Part shown: piece by piece, positions 6,277 to 14,010 of the stretch
How positions within the stretch are numbered: position 1 is the first letter of the stretch
Layout: each line of letters starts with the position of its first letter
From: Desulfuromonadaceae bacterium
Lineage (GTDB): Bacteria > Desulfobacterota > Desulfuromonadia > Desulfuromonadales > Geopsychrobacteraceae
Assembly: GCA_013138655.1 (NCBI GenBank)
Contig: WTCI01000097.1
Location: forward strand, 1-14,010
Direction of reading: 5' to 3'
Length of the DNA stretch: 14,010 nucleotides
Position numbers and translations under genes: made by a program
Notes under the pieces: generated by a model
Database searches by the model: none
What the model was told of the DNA's origin: nothing
The model's input: only the letters and a program-made list of their open reading frames with translations

Positions 6277-8613
6277 TCACTGCGGGATCGGTTTTTCTGC
6301 ACTCAGTGCCGGAATCGCCGCGCTTAAAACGTCTTCGATCCGTTCGGCGAAAATTAATTCCATTTCGGCCTTTACCTGATCCGGCAGTGTCGGCAGATCT
6401 TTGTCATTTTCACGCGGCAGGATCACACGATTGATGCCTGCCCGCCGGGCGGCGAGAATCTTTTCCTTAATCCCGCCAACCGGCAGCACTAAACCACTCA
6501 GGGTAATCTCTCCGGTCATCGCCGTATCGCCTCGCACCGGCTGGCCAAGATAGAGTGAGGCCAAGGCGGTTGCCATGGTGACTCCGGCCGAGGGTCCGTC
6601 TTTCGGGATGGCGCCGGAGGGCACATGCAGATGCACAGCTTCAAAGCTCTTTGATATACCGAGGTCCTGAAGATGAGATATGACATAGCTGTTGGCGGCC
6701 ATCGCTGATTCTTTCATCACCTCGCCAAGGTGGCCGGTCAGGGTAAACCTTTCCCCTTCGGGAAGTTCGATGGCTTCAATATAAAGAACATCGCCGCCCG
6801 ATTCTGTCCAGGCCAGGCCGGTGGCCACACCGGGGGAAAGTTCCTTGCGCAGTTGCTCAACAAAAAACCGTTCCGGACCGAGCAGTTCGCCCAGGTCGGC
6901 AACAGCAATACTGACGGGAGTGGTCTCGCCCTCGGCAAACCGCACCGCCACCTTGCGGGCCAGGCGCCCCAGCATGCGTTCCAGTTCCCGGACCCCGGCC
7001 TCGCGGGTGTAGCGACGGATGATGGCGACAAGGGTCTCAACCGCCACAGCAAACTGCTCTGCCAGCAGCCCTGCTTCAGTCCTCTGCCGCGGGAAAAGGT
7101 ATCGCTGGGCGATCTCCATCTTCTCCTCATCGCTGTATCCGCTTAAATGGAGGGTTTCCATGCGGTCCAGCAAGGGCTTGGGAATTCTGTCGATGGTGTT
7201 GGCCGTGGTGATGAAAAAAACCTGCGAAAGGTCAAAGGGCAGATCCAGATAATTATCGTGGAAAGAGTCGTTTTGTGCCGGGTCAAGAATTTCCATCAGG
7301 GCGGCGGCCGGATCTCCGCGAAAATCCTGCCCCAGCTTGTCGATTTCATCCAGCATGAGCAGCGGGTTTTTAACCCCGGCGCGACGAATCGACTGCAGGA
7401 TCCTGCCAGGCATGGCTCCGATATAGGTGCGTCTGTGGCCACGCAACTCTGCTTCATCATGCATGCCGCCGAGGCTGAAGCGGTCGAATTTGCGCCCGAG
7501 TGCCCTAGCGATCGATTGTCCCAGCGAGGTTTTACCGACGCCCGGTGGCCCGACCAAACAGAGGATCGGTGCTTTGGCCTGGGGATTGAGCTTCATGACC
7601 GCAAGTTGTTCGACGATCCGCTCCTTGACCTCTTTCAGACCATAGTGGTCCAGGTCAAGCACTTGGCGCGCATTGGTTAAATCGAGGTTATCCGTGGTGA
7701 TCGCCTGCCAAGGAAGCTCAAAAATCAGTTCCAGATGGGCCGAGGCAACCTGGTATTCAGGCGAGGACGGGGGAATCTGTTCGAGACGGGCCAATTCTTT
7801 TTCGACCTCAGTTTTGACCTTTTCCGGCAGCTCGCACTCCTCGAACTTCTTACGCAACTCTTTGCTTTCCGTTTCTGGCGAACCTTCACCCAACTCCTGC
7901 TGCATCGCCTTGATCTGTTCGCGGAGAATGTATTTCTTCTGTTCTTTGCTCAGCTTATCCTGTGCCTGTTCGGCAATCTTCTTGCGGATTTCCAGAATCT
8001 GGATTTCATGGTTGAGATGGCCGTTGTACAGCTTCATCGCATCCCTGTCACTGGGAGCCGTCAGCAGCTCCTGCTCCTTCGCCAGGTCAAGCTGCAACAG
8101 CTTACTTACCGGATAGACAAGTTGCATGATGTCTTCACCGAGGGTAACAAGAGCGGGGAAATGGAGCTGTTTTTCAGGGTGGGCCAGAGCAAAATATCGC
8201 TCGGTATGCTCCAGCACTTCACGCTGTAACGCCTCCGTTTCGATATTGTGAATTTTTGTCAATGGACAGGGCCGCACCTGCGCCTTGAGAAAGGGGTGTG
8301 TCTGGATAAAATCAATAATGCTTATGCGCTCCACCCCATGAATGACGATTTGTACCGTTGTACCGAACCTGGCAATGAGTTGGATGGTTGCTACGGTTCC
8401 CAGGTCATAGAGATCCGCTGGCTGGGGGTTATCTTTCGCTCCTTCCTTCTTGGCAAAGATGGCAATCATCCTGTTCTCACTTGTCAAGGCGACCTCAACA
8501 GCCTTGACCGATGATGGTCTCTGGACCGAGATCGGCATGACAACCGTCGGAAAGACTACGGTGTTTTCCAATGGCAATATCGGCAAGGAGTATGATTGGC
8601 TTTCTGTGCTCAT
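6277..8613 (-). CDS. lon: ATP-dependent protease La (LonA)
   Basis: Full-length LonA of 778 residues (E. coli Lon has 784). It degrades misfolded and selected regulatory proteins in the cytoplasm as a homohexamer. Domains (numbered from ATG 8613): N-terminal substrate-binding LAN domain (about 8-200); a coiled-coil helical part (about 205-290); an AAA+ module with Walker A GPPGVGKT (355-362), Walker B LLMLDEID (418-425) and a sensor/arginine region after [10 protein letters not shown]; and a C-terminal protease with catalytic Ser675 in PKDGPSAGV and Lys716 in GGIKEK. Everything essential is present. A GTG at 8631 in frame would add six residues but has no ribosome binding site, so ATG 8613 is preferred, with only a weak GGA upstream. 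I saw no sigma-32 promoter or CIRCE repeat upstream. The gene is followed directly by the dehydrogenase remnant. Confidence 0.96.
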   Translation of the reverse strand: MSTESQSYSLPILPLENTVVFPTVVMPISVQRPSSVKAVEVALTSENRMIAIFAKKEGAKDNPQPADLYDLGTVATIQLIARFGTTVQIVIHGVERISIIDFIQTHPFLKAQVRPCPLTKIHNIETEALQREVLEHTERYFALAHPEKQLHFPALVTLGEDIMQLVYPVSKLLQLDLAKEQELLTAPSDRDAMKLYNGHLNHEIQILEIRKKIAEQAQDKLSKEQKKYILREQIKAMQQELGEGSPETESKELRKKFEECELPEKVKTEVEKELARLEQIPPSSPEYQVASAHLELIFELPWQAITTDNLDLTNARQVLDLDHYGLKEVKERIVEQLAVMKLNPQAKAPILCLVGPPGVGKTSLGQSIARALGRKFDRFSLGGMHDEAELRGHRRTYIGAMPGRILQSIRRAGVKNPLLMLDEIDKLGQDFRGDPAAALMEILDPAQNDSFHDNYLDLPFDLSQVFFITTANTIDRIPKPLLDRMETLHLSGYSDEEKMEIAQRYLFPRQRTEAGLLAEQFAVAVETLVAIIRRYTREAGVRELERMLGRLARKVAVRFAEGETTPVSIAVADLGELLGPERFFVEQLRKELSPGVATGLAWTESGGDVLYIEAIELPEGERFTLTGHLGEVMKESAMAANSYVISHLQDLGISKSFEAVHLHVPSGAIPKDGPSAGVTMATALASLYLGQPVRGDTAMTGEITLSGLVLPVGGIKEKILAARRAGINRVILPRENDKDLPTLPDQVKAEMELIFAERIEDVLSAAIPALSAEKPIPQ

Positions 8614-8687
8614 ATTTTTAGTCCGTTGCACCTGATTTCAAATATTATTCAGCTTGGGATAAGTTTACCATTAATTAAGACCCCTGT

Positions 8688-8933
8688 TCATGCGATCAAG
8701 ATGGCCCAGTCTTGCAACTCCCGATATTTAGAACAGTAGCCCCTTATCTCATAGTGGGTCCACACGCGCAGCACCTTTGCAGTTCTGATGTCTTCCAGTA
8801 CCCGATAGACAGGCCGATGCTGAATGCTGATCCGGCGGGAATAGGCTCCGGCCAGATCTCCAACAAGCTTCAATAACCAATTTCGATGTTCTAACTGAAG
8901 TCGCTCAACAGCCTCCCAGCTTTCGAATAGCCG
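8688..8933 (-). pseudogene. Decayed YoeB/Txe-type mRNA interferase toxin gene
   Basis: The minus-strand frame contains KLVGDLAGAYSRRISIQHRPVYRV and, after a short variable part, LRVWTHYE. This is the diagnostic C-terminal two thirds of Txe/YoeB toxins, including the Arg of the HR-VY strand and the terminal His-Tyr pair used in ribosome-dependent mRNA cleavage. Two lesions are visible. Upstream of KLVGDL the frame (RLFESWEAVERLQLEH) no longer resembles the family and lacks an ATG, although other frames there give fragments like AIRKL and NIEIGY, so frameshifts are likely. At the end, where the family stops after HYE, the frame runs on for 19 residues (IRGYCSK...). One extra base in GAGATAAG would explain the lost TAA. 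No YefM/Phd antitoxin gene is adjacent. It is probably inactive. Confidence 0.65.
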
Positions 8934-8939
8934 TTAATT

Positions 8940-9812
8940 TCACGCGGCAGAATGCCGCTTAGTTCGTGCACTTTTAATTTCTTCCAGGCAACGGTAAGGA
9001 ACCTTCATCCCTCGGCAACCTTTACCGATCTCAATACTTGATCCCGGATCGCCGTGAAAATCGGAACCGCCCGTAACAATCAACTTGTGCCTGCGAGCCA
9101 GCTTGATCAGCCAGTCGGTATCTTCCATATTTGAACCGTTATTATAGGCCTCGATTCCATCCAGACCCAGACCGACCAGTTCAGCGACCAAAGCTTCCAA
9201 TTTGCGGCGGTCGCGAGTGATGTAAGGTGGGTGAGCCAGCACGGCAACGCCGCCACTACGATGAATCAGGCGAATCGAGTCATCGATCGGAAAGTAGCGT
9301 TTCGGCACATTACAGGGAACCAGATAACGCTGAAAGGCTTCGTCATTGTGCGCCACGTATCCGGCCTCGCGAAGTGCCCGGGCAATATGCGGGCGACCGA
9401 TGGTCCCCCCGGCCAACTTGCTCACCTTATCCGGATCGATCGGGGCACGCCCCTCATCAGCCAGCTTTGTATTGACCCGTTCAACAATCTGTCGATTGCG
9501 TCCGGCGCGAAACTCCTGAAATTCTGTCAGCTCCCGATTGAGACAGGGATCTTGCGGATCAAAACCGTAGCCGAGCAGGTGTATATCGTAGTCATCGTGC
9601 CATTGGGTGGACAATTCGACGGCGGAGAGAACTTCAATTCCGCGGGTATTTCCCGCCTGTTGCGCCGCGGCAATCCCATCGATATTGTCATGGTCCGCTA
9701 AAGCAATTGCCACCAGACCGGCGTCCGCAGCCATTCTGACCAGCTCGGCCGGGGTGTAGAAGCCATCGGAACAGGTGGAGTGAATATGGAGATCAACCAG
9801 TTTTGTATTCAT
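8940..9812 (-). CDS. PHP-domain phosphoesterase (TrpH/YciV-like, RNase AM family)
   Basis: 290-residue metal-dependent phosphoesterase; E. coli YciV/RNase AM has about the same length. PHP motifs are visible: DLHIHS (7-12) with the following SDG, ADHDN (39-43), Glu66 in AVELST, AHPPY (about residues 195-199) and GGSDFHG near residue 246. Together these would form the tri-metal site. Family members hydrolyse 3',5'-nucleoside bisphosphates or trim short RNA 5' ends; which reaction applies here is inference. The start is ATG 9812, with AAGGA about 12 bases upstream inside the end of tex. The frame stays open upstream to 9863, but that would overlap tex. The gene is 7 bp downstream of tex on the same strand, so the two are almost certainly co-transcribed. 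The C-terminus is Lys/Arg-rich (KSARTKRHSAA). Confidence 0.85.
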   Translation of the reverse strand: MNTKLVDLHIHSTCSDGFYTPAELVRMAADAGLVAIALADHDNIDGIAAAQQAGNTRGIEVLSAVELSTQWHDDYDIHLLGYGFDPQDPCLNRELTEFQEFRAGRNRQIVERVNTKLADEGRAPIDPDKVSKLAGGTIGRPHIARALREAGYVAHNDEAFQRYLVPCNVPKRYFPIDDSIRLIHRSGGVAVLAHPPYITRDRRKLEALVAELVGLGLDGIEAYNNGSNMEDTDWLIKLARRHKLIVTGGSDFHGDPGSSIEIGKGCRGMKVPYRCLEEIKSARTKRHSAA

Positions 9813-9819
9813 CCGATCA

Positions 9820-12108
9820 TTATTTCCTTTTCTTGACCCGGAAACCAGACTTTTCCAGCGCACTGGCCAGATCAGTTGTCGGTTGGGACGATTTTACCTG
9901 GACAGACTCCCTTTTCTGCAACTGAACGTGCTTGCCTGCCCCCTTGGCAGGAGCACCGGCTTTCATGCTTAAACCGATCCGTTGTCGCTGCAGATCGACC
10001 GAGAGCACCCGCACCTGCACCTGCTGCCCCACCTTGACCACCTCATTCGGATCCTTCACAAAACGATCGGCCAGCTGGCTGATATGCACCAGTCCGTCCT
10101 GATGAACACCGATATCAACAAAGGCTCCGAAAGCAGCGACATTGGTCACTACGCCATTGAGCAGCATGCCTTCTTTGAGATCCTTCACCTCCATGACATC
10201 TTCACGAAAACTGGTTGTCACAAAAGTCTCCCGCGGGTCACGCCCCGGCTTTTTCAACTCAGCAACGATATCACGCAGGGTCAGCAGCCCAACCTCTTCA
10301 CTGAGATAGCTTTTCAGGTCCAGCTTGTCCAAAACCGCCGGTTCGGCAATCAACTGCGGCAATGATAAGCCGACATCGGCTGCTATCTGTGCCACCAATG
10401 GGTAGCGCTCCGGATGCACCGCAGTATTATCGAGCGGTTGTTCGGCATTGCGAATGCGCAAAAAACCGGCGGCCTGCTCAAAAGCTTTACGCCCGAAACG
10501 AGTGACTTCGAGCAATTGCTCCCGGCGCACAAAACGTCCATTTTCATCACGATACCTGACGATCGCTTTGCCCAGCGATTCACCGATCCCGGAGACAAAA
10601 CTGAGCAAGGCCCAGGAGGCGGTATTCAGATCGATCCCGACATAGTTAACACAGGACTCAACCACGTCGTCGAGAGATTTTTGCAAGGCGGCCTGGCTGA
10701 CATCGTGCTGATACTGGCCGACCCCGATGCTTTTCGGATCGACTTTAACCAGTTCCGCCAGGGGGTCTTGCAGACGACGCGCGATGGAGATGGCCCCACG
10801 CACAGTGAGGTCGAGATCAGGAAACTCTTCCCGAGCAATATCCGAGGCAGAATAGATGCTGGCACCAGCCTCGCTGATCATCACCACCGGCAGTTGCAGG
10901 CCAGCCTCCTTGAGACTCCGGCGCACAAACTGATCCATTTCCCGGCCGGCGGTTCCGTTGCCGATGGCGATCATCTCGATCCGATGCGCCTCAACCAGTC
11001 GGAGCAATTCCCGCTTGGCCGGTTCAATCTGACCCCTGCCGGTATGCGGGTAAATCGTGACGTGCTCCAGAAAACGGCCGGTTTCATCGACTGCCGCCAG
11101 CTTGGAACCGGTGCGCAAACCAGGATCGATCCCAAGCACCCGTCGGCTGTCGACCGGAGCAGCCAACAGCAGATTGCGTAAATTCTCGGCGAAAACCCGG
11201 ATGGCCTCTTCATCGGCGGACTTTTTCGCCTGCAGCCGCAGCTCAACTTCGATAGAGGGAGCAATCAGTCGCTGGTAGGCATCAGCCACAACGCTCTGCA
11301 ACCAATCCCGAAAACGGTTGCCCTGCGGAATCAGCAAGCCATGCAAACGCTGCAAAATATCCTCTTCCGGGGCCTCAACCGACAGGCGCAAGATCTCTTC
11401 CTTTTCGCCACGGCGCATGGCCAACATCCGATGCGAAGGAATCTGGCGCAGCAACTCGCTGAAATCGTAATACATCTCGTATTTGCTGACCGTTCCCTCT
11501 TTACCGCGTGCCGTTTTCGAACAAAATTGCCCCTGCTGCCAAGTCAGTTCACGCACCAGGGCCCGGGCATCAGCGTCTTCAGCAAACCGCTCAGCCAGAA
11601 TATGTCCGGCACCCTCCAGGGCCGCAGCAGTATCAGCAACATCCCGTTCAGGATTGACAAAAGGAACGGCCAGCCGTGCGAGCTCTGCTCCTGCCTCGTT
11701 TGCCTCCAAAAGCTGTTCGGCCAGGGGTTCCAGACCTCGTTCCCGAGCAATCAGGGCCTTGGTGCGCCGCTTCGGCTTGAACGGCAGGTACAGATCTTCC
11801 AACTCAGTTTTCTGGCGTGCGTCCGCGATCCGCCGGCGCAGTTCCGGGGTCAGTTTCCCCTGCTCGTCGATCGATTTCAGGATCGTCAAGCGACGCTCAA
11901 TCAGCTCTTTATGATAGCTCAACCGCTCCTGTAACTGGCGAATCTGCACTTCGTCCAAGTCACCGGTGGCCTCTTTACGATAGCGGGCAATAAACGGCAC
12001 CGTTGCGCCTTCATTCAGCAAGGCGATGGTTTGGGCCACCTGTTGCTGTTGCAGACCGGATTCCTCGATCAATAAGTGAAGAACTTCCACGTTTGTCGGT
12101 TGCTTCAT
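9820..12108 (-). CDS. tex: RNA-binding transcriptional accessory protein Tex
   Basis: 762 residues, normal for Tex (about 720-780). Order of domains: helical N-terminal region with VPFIARYRKEATGDLDE (37-53) and LEDLYLPFKPKRRTKA (103-118); a YqgF/RNase H-like domain (about 322-450) opening with VLGIDPGLRTG; helix-hairpin-helix repeats (about 485-560) with VGIDLNTAS and LLSFVSGIG; and a C-terminal S1 RNA-binding domain (about 645-717) with GVVTNVAAFGAFVDIG and DGLVHIS. Family members bind nucleic acids and influence transcription and RNA turnover in the cytoplasm. After the S1 domain comes a basic, Lys-rich tail ending FRVKKRK. The start at 12108 has AAGGA about ten bases upstream. It is the first gene of a two-gene operon with the PHP protein and is divergent from the peptide transporter genes. 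Confidence 0.96.
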   Translation of the reverse strand: MKQPTNVEVLHLLIEESGLQQQQVAQTIALLNEGATVPFIARYRKEATGDLDEVQIRQLQERLSYHKELIERRLTILKSIDEQGKLTPELRRRIADARQKTELEDLYLPFKPKRRTKALIARERGLEPLAEQLLEANEAGAELARLAVPFVNPERDVADTAAALEGAGHILAERFAEDADARALVRELTWQQGQFCSKTARGKEGTVSKYEMYYDFSELLRQIPSHRMLAMRRGEKEEILRLSVEAPEEDILQRLHGLLIPQGNRFRDWLQSVVADAYQRLIAPSIEVELRLQAKKSADEEAIRVFAENLRNLLLAAPVDSRRVLGIDPGLRTGSKLAAVDETGRFLEHVTIYPHTGRGQIEPAKRELLRLVEAHRIEMIAIGNGTAGREMDQFVRRSLKEAGLQLPVVMISEAGASIYSASDIAREEFPDLDLTVRGAISIARRLQDPLAELVKVDPKSIGVGQYQHDVSQAALQKSLDDVVESCVNYVGIDLNTASWALLSFVSGIGESLGKAIVRYRDENGRFVRREQLLEVTRFGRKAFEQAAGFLRIRNAEQPLDNTAVHPERYPLVAQIAADVGLSLPQLIAEPAVLDKLDLKSYLSEEVGLLTLRDIVAELKKPGRDPRETFVTTSFREDVMEVKDLKEGMLLNGVVTNVAAFGAFVDIGVHQDGLVHISQLADRFVKDPNEVVKVGQQVQVRVLSVDLQRQRIGLSMKAGAPAKGAGKHVQLQKRESVQVKSSQPTTDLASALEKSGFRVKKRK

Positions 12109-12153
12109 CCCGGCAGCGTCCTTTGTAGTTGAGGGAGAGATTGAAAGGTGCGG

Positions 12154-12181
12154 ATGTTAACACGCGGCCGGTTCTTTGCAA
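12154..12181 (-). promoter_or_regulatory. Candidate sigma-70 promoter for tex
   Basis: Minus strand TTGCAA (12181-12176), a 16-nt spacer, then TAACAT (12159-12154). Each box matches four of six consensus bases. The start site would be near 12147, about 40 nt before the tex ATG. Confidence 0.3.
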
Positions 12182-12193
12182 AGCGAAGGATGC

Positions 12194-12222
12194 TTGACCA
12201 TTCACCGCTCAGCGTGTACACA
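12194..12222 (+). promoter_or_regulatory. Candidate sigma-70 promoter for the DppD/OppD-like gene
   Basis: TTGACC (12194-12199), exactly 17 nt, then TACACA (12217-12222). The -35 box is strong and the -10 box moderate. Transcription would begin near 12229, which excludes the in-frame starts at 12148 and 12223 and favours ATG 12253. Confidence 0.35.
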
Positions 12223-12252
12223 ATGAAACAACCGATATCATGCGAGAAAATC

Positions 12253-13209
12253 ATGTCCTCACGTCTTATTGTAGAAAATCTGCGCAGTTATTTTTTCACC
12301 CGCTCCGGGCTGGTTAAAGCGGTCGACGATGTCTCTTTCAGGATCGAGCAGGGGGAAACGCTGGCCCTGGTCGGTGAATCGGGCTGCGGCAAATCGATGA
12401 CTGCCCTGTCCCTGCTGCGCCTGCTGCCGGAACCGGGGCGAGTGGTCAGCGGTGAAATCAGGCTTGATGGGCGCGATCTGTTGCACCTGCCCGATCTGGA
12501 AATGCGGCGCATCCGCGGCAACGAGATTTCGATGATTTTTCAGGAGCCGATGACGTCTCTCAATCCGGTCCTGAGGATCGGTGAACAGATCGCTGAAGTC
12601 TTACGACTGCATAAAGGAGCCAGTCCGAAACAAGCTTTGGAGCAAGCGGCAGAACTGCTGGCATTAGTCGGAATATCCGACCAAAAACGGCGGTTGCGTG
12701 ATTATCCGCATCAGCTTTCAGGTGGGCAACGACAACGGGTCATGATTGCCATGGCCCTGGCCTGTGATCCGAAGCTGCTGATTGCCGACGAACCGACCAC
12801 CGCTCTCGATGTGACGATTCAGGCACAGATCATGGACCTGTTGCAAAAGCTGAAGGAGGAACGACAAACGGCAACCCTGTTGATCAGCCACGATCTGGGA
12901 GTGGTTGCCGGCAATGCCGATCGCCTGGCCATCATGTATGCCGGGAAGATTGTTGAAGAAGGCCCGGTTGCCAGACTCTTCAACAACCCTCTCCATCCCT
13001 ACACGCAGGGTTTGCTCAAATGTATTCCACAGCTGGGTCAGAAGGGCGCTTTACCGACAATCCCCGGCCAATTGCCAAAGCTGCGTGAACATCATGAGGG
13101 CTGCCTGTTTATCGACCGCTGCAATGCCCCCTGTCCACCTTGCGGTCATCAATCACCACAATTGGTCGAAATTGAAGAGGACCACCGGGTCCGTTGCTGG
13201 AGGTATTAA
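12253..13209 (+). CDS. Peptide-type ABC transporter ATPase, DppD/OppD-like
   Basis: 318-residue ATPase of the dipeptide/oligopeptide/nickel importer class; it powers uptake at the inner-membrane cytoplasmic face as a heterodimer with the next gene product. Motifs from ATG 12253: Walker A GESGCGKS (41-48), Q-loop [10 protein letters not shown] (96-105), signature LSGGQ (155-159), Walker B LLIADEP (175-181) and H-loop His213. The C-terminal extension typical of the subfamily carries Cys residues in [15 protein letters not shown] and a final RCW. In some characterised DppD/OppD proteins such a tail holds an iron-sulphur cluster; a cluster here is inference. The frame is open upstream to 12148, but that would add an unconserved stretch and lie before the likely promoter. 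No permease or binding-protein gene precedes it. It is followed after 4 bp by the partner ATPase. Confidence 0.92.
   Translation: MSSRLIVENLRSYFFTRSGLVKAVDDVSFRIEQGETLALVGESGCGKSMTALSLLRLLPEPGRVVSGEIRLDGRDLLHLPDLEMRRIRGNEISMIFQEPMTSLNPVLRIGEQIAEVLRLHKGASPKQALEQAAELLALVGISDQKRRLRDYPHQLSGGQRQRVMIAMALACDPKLLIADEPTTALDVTIQAQIMDLLQKLKEERQTATLLISHDLGVVAGNADRLAIMYAGKIVEEGPVARLFNNPLHPYTQGLLKCIPQLGQKGALPTIPGQLPKLREHHEGCLFIDRCNAPCPPCGHQSPQLVEIEEDHRVRCWRY
13199..13204 (+). promoter_or_regulatory. Strong ribosome binding site fixing a GTG start
   Basis: GGAGGT lies 9 nt before the GTG at 13214, overlapping the last codons of the upstream ATPase gene. No ATG in the same frame lies nearby, so it decides the start of the second ATPase and suggests tight translational linkage. 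Confidence 0.75.
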
Positions 13210-13213
13210 GACT

Positions 13214-14010
13214 GTGCCGTTGCTGGAAGTTCGCAATCTCCGGAAAAGCTTTCGAACGACCGATTCTCTCGGCGGTTCTGCCGGACGTTTGGTTGCCGTC
13301 GATGATGTTTCCTTCAGCCTTGAAGCGGGCGAAACTCTCGGCCTGGTCGGTGAGTCCGGCTGCGGCAAATCAACCACCGGAAAACTGATCATGCAGTTGC
13401 AAAAGGCTGATCGGGGGCAGGTTTTATTCGACAACATAGAACTGAACAAGCTCTCTTCCCGGCAGGTGCGCCCCTATCGGCAAAAGCTGCAGATGATTTT
13501 TCAAGATCCCTTCTCGTCACTGAATCCACGCATGACCGTCGGTTCGATCCTCAGCGAGCCCTATGTGATCCACAAACTGGCTCCGGCACGCCAGATTCGC
13601 GACCGGGTGATTGAATTACTGGAAAAGGTCGGCCTCTCAGCCGAACATGAGCAGCGTTATCCGCACGAGTTCTCCGGAGGCCAACGTCAGCGAGTAGGTA
13701 TTGCTCGCGCCCTGGCCGTGGAGCCGCAACTGATCATCGCTGACGAACCGGTTTCCGCTCTCGACCTGTCGGTCCAGGCACAGATCCTCAACCTGCTGCA
13801 AGAGATCCAGCAGGAGCATCATCTCAGCTACCTGTTCATTGCCCACGACCTGGCAGTCATCGAGCATGTCAGTGATCGAATTGCCGTGATGTACCTGGGG
13901 AAAATCGTCGAGTTGACTGCGGCCGACGAACTCTATCGCAACCCGCGCCATCCCTACACGGAGGCACTGCTCAACGCGGTTCCGATCCCCGATCCCGAAC
14001 AGCCGCGGCC
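13214..14010 (+). CDS. Peptide-type ABC transporter ATPase, DppF/OppF-like (runs off right edge)
   Basis: 265 complete codons are in the window, starting at GTG 13214 with PLLEVRNLRKSF and open to the right edge. Visible motifs are Walker [11 protein letters not shown]-loop FQDPFSSLNPRMTV (the form typical of DppF/OppF), signature [15 protein letters not shown], Walker B LIIADEPVSALD, and the H-loop in FIAHDLAV. The HPYTEAL segment near the edge is the usual lead-in to the C-terminal oligopeptide-binding extension, which is cut off. It is the heterodimer partner of the ATPase at 12253-13209. The 4-bp gap and strong ribosome binding site indicate one operon. It keeps all ATP-hydrolysis motifs. 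Substrate (di-, oligopeptide or other) cannot be told without the binding protein. Confidence 0.92.
   Translation, partial: MPLLEVRNLRKSFRTTDSLGGSAGRLVAVDDVSFSLEAGETLGLVGESGCGKSTTGKLIMQLQKADRGQVLFDNIELNKLSSRQVRPYRQKLQMIFQDPFSSLNPRMTVGSILSEPYVIHKLAPARQIRDRVIELLEKVGLSAEHEQRYPHEFSGGQRQRVGIARALAVEPQLIIADEPVSALDLSVQAQILNLLQEIQQEHHLSYLFIAHDLAVIEHVSDRIAVMYLGKIVELTAADELYRNPRHPYTEALLNAVPIPDPEQPR

Noticed and set aside
8614..8690. Search for a heat-shock (sigma-32) promoter or CIRCE repeat before lon
   Set aside because: No convincing match was found; only A/T-rich stretches without paired boxes.
9813..9863. Longer start for the PHP protein
   Set aside because: It would overlap tex and adds residues ahead of the conserved first PHP strand; ATG 9812 sits right after the tex stop.
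10414..11181. 255-codon plus-strand ORF
   Set aside because: It lies entirely opposite tex, has no recognisable domain, and is explained by codon bias of the real gene on the other strand. The same holds for 2794-3480, 1945-2478, 7147-7680 and 11341-11934.
12148..12252. Upstream in-frame extension of the DppD-like protein (35 extra residues)
   Set aside because: The extra residues do not resemble the family and would cross the likely promoter at 12194-12222; ATG 12253 matches the normal start of the fold.

Overview
The window looks like an ordinary chromosomal stretch from a Gram-negative bacterium of moderate GC content (a little above half, judged by eye). The gene types (a multi-domain NtrB-like hybrid sensor kinase, HrpB helicase, LonA, Tex, a TrpH/YciV-like PHP protein, a DppDF/OppDF pair) and the decayed intergenic scars would fit a Desulfuromonas/Geobacter-type organism. 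That placement is inference from general resemblance, not proof. I see no tRNA, rRNA, CRISPR array, prophage or intact insertion sequence.

Left part (1-2583, minus strand). Two paralogous signalling genes lie in tandem. The upstream one (598-2583) is a hybrid histidine kinase with two receiver domains, of which the first has lost its phospho-acceptor Asp. The downstream one (1-208, cut by the window edge) starts with a closely similar receiver that keeps the Asp. Between them are a good rho-independent terminator (348-377) and a 167-bp near-palindromic element (451-617). The element supplies the last five whole codons and the stop codon of the kinase gene.

Middle (2584-8613). hrpB is divergent from the kinase, across a 144-bp intergenic region with promoter-like boxes and an inverted repeat. 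Downstream of hrpB is about 1 kb of genome scar. It holds CACAAAG-type short repeats, a small ORF with an ideal ribosome binding site but a dubious tail, a 53-codon ORF with its own promoter and ribosome binding site, and the last 34 codons of a zinc-dependent alcohol dehydrogenase directly behind the stop codon of lon. lon itself is intact.

Right part (8614-14010). A decayed YoeB-type toxin gene sits between lon and a two-gene minus-strand operon: tex, then a PHP-domain phosphoesterase 7 bp downstream. Divergent from tex, a plus-strand operon begins with two peptide-type ABC transporter ATPases (DppD/OppD-like and DppF/OppF-like). The second runs off the right edge.

Most of the window is housekeeping or regulatory genes. 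I do not see a convincing new multi-gene system. The most unusual items are the palindromic element fused to the kinase 3' end, the degenerate receiver with its intact tandem paralog, and the three gene remnants or micro-ORFs in the scars around lon.
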